In this document: piece after piece, positions 46,276-57,272 of the stretch | Numbering within the stretch: the stretch's first letter is position 1 | Layout: each line of letters begins with the position of its first letter | Origin: Anadara kagoshimensis | Lineage: Eukaryota > Mollusca > Bivalvia > Arcoida > Arcidae | Direction of reading: 5' to 3' | Assembly: GCA_021292105.1 (NCBI GenBank) | Contig: CM037873.1 | Span: 10,517,489 to 10,581,488, forward strand | Length of the DNA stretch: 64,000 nt | Notes under the pieces: model-generated | Told to the model about the DNA's origin: nothing | What the model saw: the letters and a program-made list of their open reading frames with translations, nothing else | Database searches by the model: none | Program-made: the position numbers and the translations under genes

Positions 46276-47870
46276 GACTGAAGCCTTCGACAACCTTATA
46301 TACTCTTTAGTTAAGAACATGACTAAACCTTTTACCAAATATCATGATTTTACAAGTTAATTGGACAAGGTGCATACATCATGTAATGACCAAACTGTAA
46401 GTTATTGAATTATTGCTTAGAGGCTTACATACTTGTCTGACCATTGACATGAGGATGACTTGAGTAATTAACATTATATAAAATAGCCGTGGTATATAAT
46501 ATTGAAAAAAAAACAGAAAATATTTGGGTTTATTTTTATAAATTCCTAATAGCGTGACAAATGTATTTCTAACTACAAAACATAAAACTATGTGCACAAA
46601 CTTCAGCAAGCATTTAATAAACTTTTCTATAAATTTGCTAATGATAGCTTAAAGTATGAACAAAATATATTGCTTTGGCAATGTCAAAATAATAACAACC
46701 CATTTATCAAGTTTTTAAAGAATTTCATGAGCGATGTTTTATTTTTTTCAGTTTAATAACCTTCAAGCATTTTAAATCCCATAAATCATCAAAGTATTTT
46801 ATTAAGCTTAAAGATATTATTACGTTGGTTATTAAAATAAAAATGGCAAAGAAAAAGAAATCGGGTTGTGTATACTTTATCATAATTGTCGTTAAACAAC
46901 TGTACTTCAGGCGCTATTTTTATATCAGTTTTCATTTTGTCTCATTATTAAACCATTAAAAAGTATGAACTTGTATTACAGAATCCTTTGTCGTAATAGA
47001 TACGCCTAGGTCTATAATATATTATGTATTATTGGCCTTAGAAACTACACCGGCGATAATGCCGTTAGCCAACTTTCGCAATTCTCTCACCAAAATAAAA
47101 TCGCGTGTGGTTTAAGGTCGCGTAGTGCGCGAGGACAAAAGTATCACGAAATTTAACCAGATTGGTCCACATTGTGTTTTGGTAAGGGAACCGCTAAAGT
47201 TACTAGCCGCGAATATGAATTCGTTGACAATACAACAAATGGCCATGTATTTTTCTTCATTAAAACAGTTTACATAATATGTAAAAAAAGTCTTTTAAAT
47301 AAGAAAAATACATGGTTATTTGTTGTATTGTATATGTATTCTTTGTTTATACAGTTGTCTACTATGTTCTATGTTTTAACCTGCAAATGATAATCTTATT
47401 TACGGGAATGATTTAATATCCTGAAAATATGATGGTTCAGAGCATCCTTAATTACATAGAGTTTTACATGCACAAGTGGTATTGGATACGTTCATTTAGT
47501 CTCCCATTATCAAATTAGATGCCCATAAGAGTATGCCGTAGATTGCAAGTATTCATCTCCCGATTTCTAATACAAGCCGTATATTGGGCCAGAATGTAAA
47601 ACAAAATGTGCATGCTATATAGGCATCATCAAAAGCATGACAGAAAACAAATCTTTAGAAACATAAATCTTCATTTACTTTGGCTTCGTATACAAACATT
47701 TTGAATGTTATACACGTATAAACAAAACGGCATAGAGAAAACGTTTGATTCGAGAAGGCATAATACTAAGAAAAGACAAATATTTTTCCCATGAGCATGT
47801 TGTCATTCTGTTCTATAATGCTTACGAATACTCAGTAGTAGTAATATAATGAATGAATAAACAGTGATTA
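45836..47870. other. Intergenic stretch, no gene seen
   Basis: Contains a GT microsatellite and, at about 47040-47225, a short patch unusually rich in CpG (TCGCGTAGTGCGCGAGG) for this AT-rich region. No coding signal. Confidence 0.4.
46233..46274. repeat. (GT)n microsatellite
   Basis: 21 uninterrupted GT units. The frame through it on the minus strand (poly-His/Thr) is an artefact. Confidence 0.97.
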
Positions 47871-47873
47871 GAT

Positions 47874-47879
47874 TTTATT
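47874..47879 (-). terminator. Candidate poly(A) signal of the GPCR gene
   Basis: AATAAA on the minus strand about 50 bases after the stop codon; close spacing and position make it a good candidate. Confidence 0.5.
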
Positions 47880-47929
47880 GAGACACCAAAAAAATTACAG
47901 TTTTGATAAAAGAATTTTAAAATCTAAGT

Positions 47930-48931
47930 TTAAAGTACCTGTGGACGAGGTCTCCTAAATCGTAAAGATGGGCCACGGGAACCTGATCTATTAATTACAT
48001 TATTTGCTCTTACACTAGCCAAATGCCGCTTTTTACACACATAACGCTTAAAGTATCCGTATATAATAAGATTCCACATTCCTCTTGTAAAATGAAAACT
48101 TATTAAGGCGTTGTATATGATCAGTGATGTCTCAGAAACGTGCCAAACCTTTGTTTCAAAAAATATAAATATTTCCAACGGAAGGTGAGTTATCACTACT
48201 GTCAAATATAACGCAACAAAAAGTTTGATCACATAGAAATAAGTTAATATCCTTTCTCTAAGAACTGTAAAATATTTCCGTGCTAATTTGATATACAGAA
48301 ATGATACAATCACAGTAGGGGTTATAAACAACACAATACAATCCAGTGTAAGGAAGATGTCGTGCAGGTAATAAAAACGGGAACCAAGTGTGCATCTAGG
48401 TAACATACTAAACCCAGAAGCCGAATTTCCAGTTAAAGTTACATTTTCCGAAGTAAAAAGAATCACAGACCATATGTTATATGACGCCGAAAAAAACCAC
48501 AACAAACTTGTTAAAAACATACACCTTGCTACTGCAATTATTTCCCTTGTAGGGCACAATATCCTTATGGTTTTCTCGATGGTCATGAAAACAACTGTGT
48601 ATGGTACAATGGTTTTGTTTAGGTATAACATAAATGAATAAAGTTTGCATAGATATATAGAAGATCCAGTACCGTTTGTGAGGAAAAGTATATGAGTAGG
48701 TATTGTTATAATTCCATTTAAAAAATCCGACGTTGCTATTGAAAAAACAAACACATTCGTTGATCTTCCCAAAAGTTTCCTTTTATGAATTAATGAAAGA
48801 ACAAATCCGTTTCCAATAACAACAAAAACACAAACAGATATATCGGCAATGCTTATAGCATTTAGATAAACATAATCTGTATCCTTGGCCGTAGCATTAG
48901 TATCTGTTACATTAAAAGTATAAGGATTCAT
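47930..48931 (-). CDS. Rhodopsin-like (class A) seven-transmembrane receptor, orphan
   Basis: 333 residues, single exon, ATG with a purine at -3. N-glycosylation sites lie in the N-terminus (N7-V-T, N12-A-T) and second extracellular loop (N163-V-T). Hydrophobic segments: TM1 about 26-48 (G40-N41), TM2 58-80 (D69 in IATSD), TM3 93-118, TM4 135-158, TM5 191-215 (P205), TM6 234-258 (P251), TM7 267-292. C95 and C180 can form the conserved TM3-loop disulphide. Departures from the family norm: the DRY position reads E119-K-T, the CWxP motif of TM6 reads V-I-T-H-L-P, and NPxxY of TM7 reads N-L-I-I-Y (287-291). The C-tail is short and very basic. These features suit a lineage-expanded invertebrate orphan receptor, perhaps peptide- or chemosensory-type; the ligand is unknown. 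Frame and motifs are otherwise intact, so it is called a gene rather than a relic. Confidence 0.88.
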   Translation of the reverse strand: MNPYTFNVTDTNATAKDTDYVYLNAISIADISVCVFVVIGNGFVLSLIHKRKLLGRSTNVFVFSIATSDFLNGIITIPTHILFLTNGTGSSIYLCKLYSFMLYLNKTIVPYTVVFMTIEKTIRILCPTREIIAVARCMFLTSLLWFFSASYNIWSVILFTSENVTLTGNSASGFSMLPRCTLGSRFYYLHDIFLTLDCIVLFITPTVIVSFLYIKLARKYFTVLRERILTYFYVIKLFVALYLTVVITHLPLEIFIFFETKVWHVSETSLIIYNALISFHFTRGMWNLIIYGYFKRYVCKKRHLASVRANNVINRSGSRGPSLRFRRPRPQVL

Positions 48932-50765
48932 TTCAAGTTTTCAAGCATTTTTATGATTTAAAACAAAACTCATACCTCTTCAAAACATTAATAAGTATGC
49001 ATATCATTCCATTTTGATTTTTTCCATTTAAATATAAAATTACACTTAAATAATTAAGTCAAATTGAACAAAAGCACTCATTTGAAACAGACTGTAATGC
49101 TAAGTCAACTTGTGAAATTATATCATGATAGTCCGTTTATCCTTTTTTACATATAAGTCATTGGAATCGCGCGTGAAACTTCTGGAATTATTTAAACAGC
49201 TTACTTGATATTACATCTAATGTTAAAACAAAACAAAATATATTTCTATCAGTCTTCCTTTCCTTATACATTTACGTATTACAGTCGCTTGACATTGATC
49301 CTAAAACGTGACAGTTTAATCTTCTATGAAAATATCTTTCTCCAACTTGATGTGCCACAATATTGGACTTATATAACTGTCCTCTGAATTTCACATACAC
49401 TGGCACAGAACATATATGCTATAGTTGATAGCAGCTGTCTGAAGTCTTTGTGACTCATAGAAGATTACATTTTGTTGTTGTCTATGAACTGATTGGTTCT
49501 TTAGCATATTCATGTGTTTGATGTCACCGTGTCAATCAAAATTGTCACAGTCACATTCGCTTTCAAACAACCATAGAAATACTTTCATTGATTCTATCTG
49601 ATAAAATGTTCATTCATATACTCTCTAGCCAGTGACTTTAAATCATGTTTTTATGTAAAAATGTAGGAAGCTTGGGTAATGATTTATCGTAACGATTTGA
49701 GTTTAGAGCTGATGTAACGATTGATCACTTCTTAAATCAGCGTTGTATAACGATAATTAATCAAACAGTTATGTTGTAGGATGTGTGTTTTTATATATTG
49801 TATTTACTTATATTAACAATTACGAGACAAAGTCAACTTATATACAACATAAGAGTTAACATTTCAGTGTAGAAACAAATGTGCTGTTGTCTTAGAAACA
49901 TAAAGGTATTTATGGAGAGTCATAAAAAGTGTAGGGGCAATATATAATGTATATGTTAACAATGTAGTCTAGAAATTGAATTGCAATATCAATGTATCAT
50001 TTATTGTCAATCGTAAAAAGTGTAGGAGTATTTCAATTATTTTTTTTAACGGTGTAAATACAGGCGTGGTATATTTACAGTAATTTTTTGTAGTATTAAA
50101 TATCAAAATGTTAGAAAAAAGAACAATACACAGTCAGTTCTTTTTTCAAACATAAATTGTCTTCGGCTTTCCCGATAAGATGTTCTTAATTTTCGTAAGG
50201 TAATAAATATTTTGATAGAACGACCAGTTATTTTATTGTTTAGATGCGGTTCTGTCTAGTCAAATATTTAAAGAACCGTCGTATATCTGATATTACTTTC
50301 GATAAACTGAAATGTTTCAAATAAAATAAAAGTACTATAGAGAACCGTTTGTCAACTATCTATGCAATTAAAGACTTCAGAAATGATTTTGTCACTCTGA
50401 ACACATAGACATATATAACGACAAGAACTTTTGTCATTCATTGTGAATTAAAAACATCTTTACTTCTAGTTTTAGTTCTTATGGTCATACAATAAATTCC
50501 CAAACATCGCAATGCCTAAGGTTCTCCTTAGCATTGAAATGGGGTTAAGAAATGTTTTCCCTATCGAAAAATTCTGCTTTTAATGTTCTGGTTTTATTGA
50601 AACTGAAACAAAAATACGTTTGTGAAATGTTTTGTCGCCGGCAACACTTATAGAGGGTCAATTAGGGATCACAACGGCGTTTGCAGCGTCCGCGATGGTC
50701 TCCAGATAAACAAACTTATATTATTGATCAGATTTTATCGCAGGTTGATCAGTTTAAGTGATAAA
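48932..50765. other. Upstream region of the GPCR and intergenic DNA
   Basis: AT-rich with no second gene seen. The receptor promoter should lie in the first few hundred bases above 48931, but no clear core element can be named. Confidence 0.4.
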
Positions 50766-50769
50766 CTTA

Positions 50770-50840
50770 AATTGCCAGTTTCCGACATATCACTTTGCTT
50801 TTTGGATTGTGGTTTTAAACTTGACCGATATGTTTGTGTT
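50770..50840 (+). mobile_element. Family A tip, diverged
   Basis: AATTGCCAGTTTCCGACATA, CTTTGCTTTTTGGATTGTGG and GATATGTTTGTGTTTAATC follow the last 70 bp of the consensus. Confidence 0.45.
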
Positions 50841-50931
50841 TAATCAGTTTATTTAATACCAAAATACCTAGGTCAGGTTAGATTTATCACAAATTTGACA
50901 TAATCATTAAGTCATTGGAAATACTTAAATC

Positions 50932-51447
50932 TGATTATGCGATGATTTCCAAATGATAACTCATGTAATGCTGATCGAAATTGGACGAACGTTGGTACGT
51001 ATTAGCAAAGTACCTATCAAGGTTTAGGGCTGAAAGAATTTGCCTATATTTTTAATGATACTCCAAAATTCATTGGTCGATGATTTCAAGTTTATATCCC
51101 TTTAATCATGATGGAATTTTAATGATTCTATTGATTGGATTTAAATCAAAGCACTAGAAGTTCCTTAAAATTGATTACTGCAAAGCCACGCGACTTATCC
51201 ATATGCTAGGACATCATCAAACATTAAATGATTTTTATTCTGTGCTTGTATTTTTATATATGCGATAACTTGTATACAGCCGTAAAAATCTCAGACAGGA
51301 GAAATGCCATATAAGTGTTTGGACTTTCTTAATGAAATATTAAAAATAATACGACATAATCATTTACTTATTGTGTATTTTTATCTAAACATGTTTTACA
51401 AAATAAGACTTGTTATCTCTAATAACGTTGTATAATACAAATTGTTT
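50932..51447 (+). repeat. Left copy of a ~520-bp direct repeat
   Basis: Starts GATTATGCGATGATTTCCAA and ends AATACAAATTGTTTTTTAA. Matches 51791-52316 nearly end to end with about 35-40 differences by eye (roughly 7%). No coding function is recognised. Confidence 0.95.
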
Positions 51448-51448
51448 T

Positions 51449-51790
51449 TTAATCAAAAACAAACATACTAATCCATGTCCGAATCACAATCCAGAAGCAA
51501 AGTAAAAACGTTGGAACTGACAAGTTAGGTTGGACACGCGAACTTCCACCAGGGAAGTGAGGCCGGGTGCTCCGGAAGGGTAAGTACCTTCTGTTTAGCT
51601 AGCTACACCCGCCACGTGTGTAATCAAAATTGTGTGAAAGGAACATGGAACTATGAGACGTCAAATATATCTAGGGCAATCCTGGAAACAGAGACAACAA
51701 ACTTATCAACAATGCTGTGATGACGGCCATAAAACTTTTTGAGGGCCTTGATAAGCCTAGGCTTGCAATATCCCTGAGTCAACAGTCTAT
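51449..51790 (-). mobile_element. Family A fragment lying exactly between two direct repeats
   Basis: Near-consensus copy: the tip AATCAAAAACAAACATACTA is at its left edge, and the RT C-terminal codons run to TTGCAATATCCCTGAGTCAAC at its right edge. By eye it differs from 17650-17990 at about 4% of positions. Confidence 0.9.
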
Positions 51791-52316
51791 TTGATTATGC
51801 GATGATATTTAGATGATAACTTATGTAATGTGATCGAAATTGGACGAACGTTGGTACGTATCAGCAAAGTACATGTACCTATCAAGGTTAAGGGCTGAAA
51901 GAATTTGCCTATATTTTTTATGATACTCCAAAATTGATTGGTCGGTAATTTCAAGTTTATATCCCTTTAATCATGATGGAATTTTGATGATTATATTGAT
52001 TGGATTTAAATCAAAGCACTTGGAGTTCCTTAAAATTGATTACTGCAAAGCCGCGCGACTTATCCATGTGCTAGGACATCATCAAACATTAAATGTTTTT
52101 TATCTGTGCTTGTATTTTTATATTTGCGATAACTTGTATACAGCTGTAAATATCCTAGAAAGGAGAAATGCAATATAAGTGTTTGGATTTTCTTAATGAA
52201 ATATAAAAAACTAATATGACAGAATCATTTACGTATTATGTATTTTTATCTAAACATGTTTTTCAAAATAAGACTTGTTATCTCTAATAACGTTGTATAA
52301 TACAAATTGTGTTTTA
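51791..52316 (+). repeat. Right copy of a ~520-bp direct repeat
   Basis: Starts GATTATGCGATGATATTTAG and ends AATACAAATTGTGTTTTAA. It has a 6-bp insertion (TACATG) and scattered substitutions relative to the left copy. Confidence 0.95.
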
Positions 52317-53335
52317 AACTATTGTGATGTAGTTTTACTGTCACTACAATATACTTTAAAATACGTATGATAAAACATTGGATTAATTCTCCGTATGCAG
52401 TCAATATACTAATTTACTTGTAAGCAATATTTTACTAGAGTAACATTTCCATATGTACATGCAATTTTGTTGATTCCCTAAGTATTTACATTCTAATTCT
52501 AACATTCAACATAGTCATGTTATTCCGTTGACCTAAAAATACTTTTACTTGAAAGTTACTTAAGTACATTTTCGTAAATCCTTGTTTCCTAGATCGAGAA
52601 AGTCCGAAATAACAAATTAAGAATAATTGGCGAGTCTTGTTAAGTTTTTAAGAGTGTTATAGAGTTTACGGAAAACCACTAATTATGATTTTTATTATGT
52701 TACCATATATATTGATTTTTCTATAATTTCTATCTTTATCAGTCGCTGTCATTTGTAGTAAATATTGTCAGGGATATACATTAGAACTTCTAATCTTGTT
52801 ATCTGTTCCAGACCTGAAGGCTCATTTTCAGATTCTCTCCACTCTCAGATTATCAGATTGAGTTCAAGTTCAGATGATGGCTAACTCTCATTGTTAATAA
52901 ATAAGGAAAATCTAATTCATCCTTTTATCGACTAGTTTGTCAGTATAAATATACATAAAATTGGTCCATTGTTAGGAGGAGTACATTTTGTGAGAAGAGG
53001 TAGAAAAACAACCAGTATCAACAGCGAGGCTGTAAACTTTAAAACGCCAGTATATTCAATCTGCAAGCTTGTTAACCAAATATTAAGAAATCTGTCTATG
53101 TACGTCAAAGCTTGGTTATCAGAAACCCGTAAACAAGCTTATTATGTAATCATTGATAATCAACCTAATTCAAAGACTTAAGAAAGGCTATTAAACACCG
53201 GAGTTGTCGTCTTTCTGTAATTTTACCAATGACAATGTTGTTCTCTGTTTCAAACAACGTGGATGGTTTCATACCTTGACCAGCTCAGTATACAATACTT
53301 TTGTTTTGTCAAAAAAAATTGTCGTTTCAATCTGA
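52317..53335. other. AT-rich intergenic stretch, no gene seen
   Basis: A 70-codon frame at 52969-53181 lacks recognisable features. Confidence 0.4.
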
Positions 53336-53339
53336 AAAT

Positions 53340-53535
53340 CCTCACAAACTAAGGTGTACCCTTATGCAAAATATTTTCTTAGCTAAATTTGGTTCAATAT
53401 AATTTGGTCTTTAAATAAAATTTTCAACTCCTTGAAAAACAGTTTGGTTTCACAATCGTGGTCCAACACTACCGATGAGGAATTGTATTCGGAAACGACC
53501 GTATAGTGCTGAAAATTAACGCTGGTATTATATGT
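53340..53535 (+). mobile_element. Family B retrozyme-like element
   Basis: Ribozyme sense on the plus strand. From CACAAACTAAGGTGTACCCT through TTAGCTAAATTTGGTTCAAT to the ribozyme and the closing CTGAAAATTAACGCTGGTAT. Confidence 0.7.
53465..53510 (+). ncRNA. Hammerhead ribozyme, core mutated (CCGATGA)
   Basis: Stem I AACACTA/TAGTGCT (one mismatch), core CCGATGA (T4 to C), stem II GGAAT-TGT-ATTCG (one mismatch), GAAA, CGACCG and a GTA triplet. Probably inactive or very weak. Confidence 0.7.
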
Positions 53536-54127
53536 GTTGAATTCAGGTACAGGCACTACATTTTTTCTTTTGCTACTAGGTCTCCCTGTTATAAGAGTTA
53601 GAAATGTAGGTTTCAATTCTAGGTTGAATAAAAAACAACGGAGTAAGAAATCTTAATAGACAACATTCCGCTCGTTGAGAAGATCCCGGGGTTCGCTTCC
53701 CGGTAAGGCTGCTGTATTATCTCCTTTGTTCTTAATCTATAAATATTGTTACTTAAACAATAAATATTGTTAGTAGAAATACTTTATTTTTTATCATTTA
53801 AAAATAGAAAAAATAGGACTTGACAAACATAATATATAATCAGATTAACTTTTAACACAAAAGAAAGAAAATTCAGGTGGGATTGTACCACAGTTCACAT
53901 ACCGACTCGTAATTATATCACCAAGTACCTGGCCAGAGTCGAAATATTCTCCTGATGTCAAAAAGAGGCTTTTACACTTAAATGAAGGCGATGATTAGTC
54001 ACTTCTGAGGTGAAGTAATTTGGTGTACATACGAACGTGATAATCAAATCAAATTGCGGTAATATTTTGATGTAACGCGACATTGGGAAGTTATTGAGCT
54101 GAAATATTAGTATGTTATTTGTATTAC

Positions 54128-54367
54128 ATATTATACCAGTTTTAATTTTACAGAACTAAACGGCCGTTTCGGAATACAATTCCTCATCAGTAGTGCTTGG
54201 ACCAAAATTATGAAACCAAAATTAGTTTGCTACCCAAAGGACCAAAATATATTTTACCAAATTAAGCTAAGAAAACACTTTGCATGAGGGAGTATACCTT
54301 AGTTTTTGAGAAATTTCAAATTTTAATTTGCAGGAAATTTAGACAATTATGGTATATTTCTGACAAT
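54128..54367 (-). mobile_element. Family B retrozyme-like element, best copy, about 240 bp
   Basis: Runs on the plus strand from TTATACCAGTTTTAATTTTA to GGTATATTTCTGAC. It is collinear with 13275-13515 along its whole length, including the ATGAGGGAGTATACCTTAG and GAGAAATTTCAAATTTTAA blocks. No coding capacity. The ribozyme lies near the 3' end of the minus-strand sense. It faces the family B copy at 53340 in inverted orientation about 700 bp away. Confidence 0.8.
54152..54197 (-). ncRNA. Hammerhead ribozyme with intact catalytic core (small type I, dimer-like stem III)
   Basis: Minus strand, in order: stem I 5' side AGCACTA, core CTGATGA, stem II GGAAT-TGT-ATTCC (five perfect pairs, 3-base loop), core GAAA, stem III CGGCCG, cleavage triplet GTT, stem I 3' side TAGTTCT (six of seven pairs). 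All invariant hammerhead residues are present. Stem III is only A-U plus two pairs with almost no loop but is palindromic, so two molecules can pair through it. Small hammerheads of this kind that cut as dimers are known from Penelope-like elements and metazoan retrozymes. Cleavage would fall after GTT. Activity is inferred, not shown. Confidence 0.85.
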
Positions 54368-54509
54368 ACTTACTATTTGATTTAAAAACAATTACCAAAA
54401 TTATGTCTTGGTTATAAAGTATTATGTACAACACAAGTCAAGGCGCTAGTGGTTAGCAAGATTGGGCATTCGTTCAGATCCTTAACTCTTATAAATGTCC
54501 AATACATTC

Positions 54510-54835
54510 AAATCAAAAGCAAACATACAAATCCACGTCAAAAACACAATCCTAAAGCATATGAAAATGTTCAAAATTGCAATAAAGATAAACACGAGAA
54601 CTTCAACCAGGTAAGTGAAGCCGGGTGCTCCAGAAAGTACTTACTGTTTAGCTAGCTACATGTAAAATTAACATTGGGGATAAAATGAAATTTAACTACA
54701 GGACGTCAAATATATGCAGGGTAATGTTGGTCACGGAGACAACAAACTCATTGGTATTATAATGACGGCTAAATTTTTAGGGCTTTGTTTAGCTTAGGCT
54801 TACACTATCTTTGTAACTGTAATATCCAGATTCCT
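54510..54835 (-). mobile_element. Family A fragment with RT C-terminal remnant, diverged
   Basis: Tip ATCAAAAGCAAACATACAAA, GAAGCCGGGTGCTCCAGAAA, GTTTAGCTAGCTACATGTAA, and then RT-end sequence GGGCTTTGTTTAGCTTAGGC. Confidence 0.75.
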
Positions 54836-56640
54836 ATCATATTTGTATATTATAAATATGTATGACGCCAATAGTGTATGTTACGTGACGTTGGTATGAC
54901 GTGGTCAGTCAAAAAAGATAAATTGAACAGCCATATTGTGTCTGTGTGATGTCTCCAAAGGGCAAGCCAAATATCTACTTATATATCCGTGATACAAAGC
55001 CATCAACCAAGTCCACTACAGTGACAACAAAGACATTGCTATAGTTTTTATCAAGATTGTTGTTTTACAAATATTTAAAACTATACAAAATATATATCAA
55101 CAAGCATTTTACATGTAGATTGAGAAGATATCTACTGAACCCAATTCACATAAGACTTACATATCGATCATACCGAATGGTAATTCGTTAACAACTAATT
55201 GAATATAACTGAAGTAGTTTATTCTTGTTCTATCGTCATTATCACACAATCAACTAACTGGCTTCAGTAGATATTTCCTCTTATTTGTTTCCTAACTGTT
55301 TTATTGTGATACAATTTATTTATATCAAGTGGAGTAAATTGGATGTAAATGTTTGCGACAGGGTAGAAAATAAGACAAAATCGTACGTTTGAGGGCAGTT
55401 TTATAAACAATTATTGTAACTTTAGGGTTATGTTCAGGATTATTGAGTATGAAAGTGTTGTGAATGTTTTTTACTTATTGTTTTTATTAATTTATCTTTG
55501 ACCTAAATTCGCCAGTTGAAGTTAATTTAGTTGTCACAATGAAGGTTTGCATTAACTAGCTTTCAACATTTAAGGATATTTACTGCTGAAGACCCAGATA
55601 TTTCCTGCATTAATTTTTGTACCTACTTTTGGGATTGATATGACTATGAAACAATGATTTATGAAAAAATCATATGTTAGTGGCCTACTTTTTCGCTATG
55701 CTCTTGCAAATTACCTATATGCAAAGTTCGTTCCGCAATTACCCTTTATTTAAACCTTTGACCGACATGTATCTCACGAAACAAAATAATTATTTAACAA
55801 AACAGCTATATGTTATTGCTAATATATAAAATGTTTATAAAATCTGCCGTTTGTCTTAGTGAAAATTGTGCTTATTAGATGAAGATAATCAAATTCTCTC
55901 TTTTTTCAGATTAATGACTGTAAAAATGTAAACCAATGAATTTTGATAAACTAAAACAGATATATATTAGATATGCATTAATTCTGTTAAGTCAATTTTT
56001 TAGACCTACTCTATTCTCTTCATATTTTGGCTTAGGTCAATGACTTTTTCTTAGTTATAAAACAGTTATATACAAAAAATTACAATACTAAAAACTACTT
56101 GTAATAATTAAACACATAATTTTTTCATAGAGCGTAATGAAATGATAAATATTCATAAATTCATTAACAACTTTCACCAGTGGTACATATTTTGTAAATT
56201 ATTTTAACGAGACTGTAACATTTAAAAAATACATCTTTTATACCGCTCAAACGCGGCAAAATTAAACATAATACCAGTTTTAATTTTACAGCTTTCAGTA
56301 AAGTGATATCTTTATAACCTTGAACATTTGTATTGAGCTTTCTCCGTGTTTGTTTTGTTTTGAAGAAAACAAGCATTTGACAAAATCCAGAAGATTGGCT
56401 TTAAAATTCTAACACTTAACATTGATGACTGATACCTGGAGAAAAACAAAGGTGTTTGTATTGCATCGATAAGCTAATTAAGAAACGTTTGAATTAAATT
56501 ACGGCAATATCACTTGTCAGTTTTATACGATCCATTTGTTTGAATTTGAAATTGATTGTTTCCACTCTTTAATCGAGCGAGAATTGTAAATTAATGATAA
56601 AAGTTCAATGTCCTATAATAGACATGTTTCCACTTTGCAT
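54836..56640. other. AT-rich intergenic stretch, no gene seen
   Basis: Contains a possible tiny family B end at 56268-56298 (ATACCAGTTTTAATTTTACA). No coding signal. Confidence 0.4.
56268..56298 (-). mobile_element. Family B terminal fragment without ribozyme
   Basis: TAATACCAGTTTTAATTTTA then CAGCT. The match stops within stem I of the ribozyme, close to the predicted cleavage site. Confidence 0.45.
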
Positions 56641-56644
56641 CAAG

Positions 56645-56950
56645 CTGTTTATAGATAAATTGATCAGCCAAGGTTATTACAAGCCCAGGAGCCCTATTAA
56701 CGCCTTAAAAAATTTCATTTCCGTCATCACAATATTGTTAAGTATGATGTATTTATGACCAAGTTTGTCCAGGATATATTTTACGTCTCATAGTGCCATG
56801 TTCCTTTCATTCTCCATTTTGATAACACGTGGCGAGTATAGCTAGCTAAACAGGGGTTTAACCTAATTTTTCAACTTCAAATGTGTTACTTTACTTCAAG
56901 ACTGTGGTTTTGACATGTATGGATTGGTATGTTTGGGCTTTTTTTATTAT
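56645..56950 (+). mobile_element. Family A fragment with RT C-terminal remnant
   Basis: CAAGGTTATTACAAGCCCAG and CATCACAATATTGTTAAGTA (RT end), then AACACGTGGCGAGTATAGCT and AGCTAAACAGG. A deletion removes the hairpin and the CCTCACTTCC block, and the tip is GGATTGGTATGTTTG. Confidence 0.75.
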
Positions 56951-57159
56951 ATACGATTTATTTATTTCTTGAATTTAAAGTGACCAATTTTACTCTTTTA
57001 TCAGGAGAGAGAATCAATCATACATTCTACTATCATTTGCAGCAAAAAATGTACGACACATATAAGAAAATAATACACACGTTTCGAAAAGTATAGTAAT
57101 TGTTATCAGTCATATGAAAAACCGTTGTTAATTATTTGTTTCTCCAATTCGTATACATT

Positions 57160-57272
57160 GTCAACGTCTTGAAAAAAAATTTGGTTTCATAATTTTGGTC
57201 CAAGCACTATTAATGAGGAATTGTAGCCCGGAACGACCGTCTATTGGTGTAAAATTAAAAGTGATACAATAT
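57160..57272 (+). mobile_element. Family B fragment, degraded
   Basis: From GTCAACGTCTTGAAAAAAAA and TTGGTTTCATAATTTTGGTC through a degraded ribozyme to GTGTAAAATTAAAAGTGATA. Confidence 0.6.
57203..57248 (+). ncRNA. Hammerhead ribozyme relic (both cores damaged)
   Basis: AGCACTA/TATTGGT stem I mostly broken, first core TTAATGA, stem II 3' side AGCCC, second core GGAA. The order is recognisable only by comparison with the other copies. Confidence 0.5.

Noticed and set aside
53670-53710. tRNA T-arm-like stretch CCGGGGTTCGCTTCCCGG
   Set aside because: The conserved A58 position is C, the loop length is wrong, and no acceptor, D-arm or anticodon arm pairs upstream.
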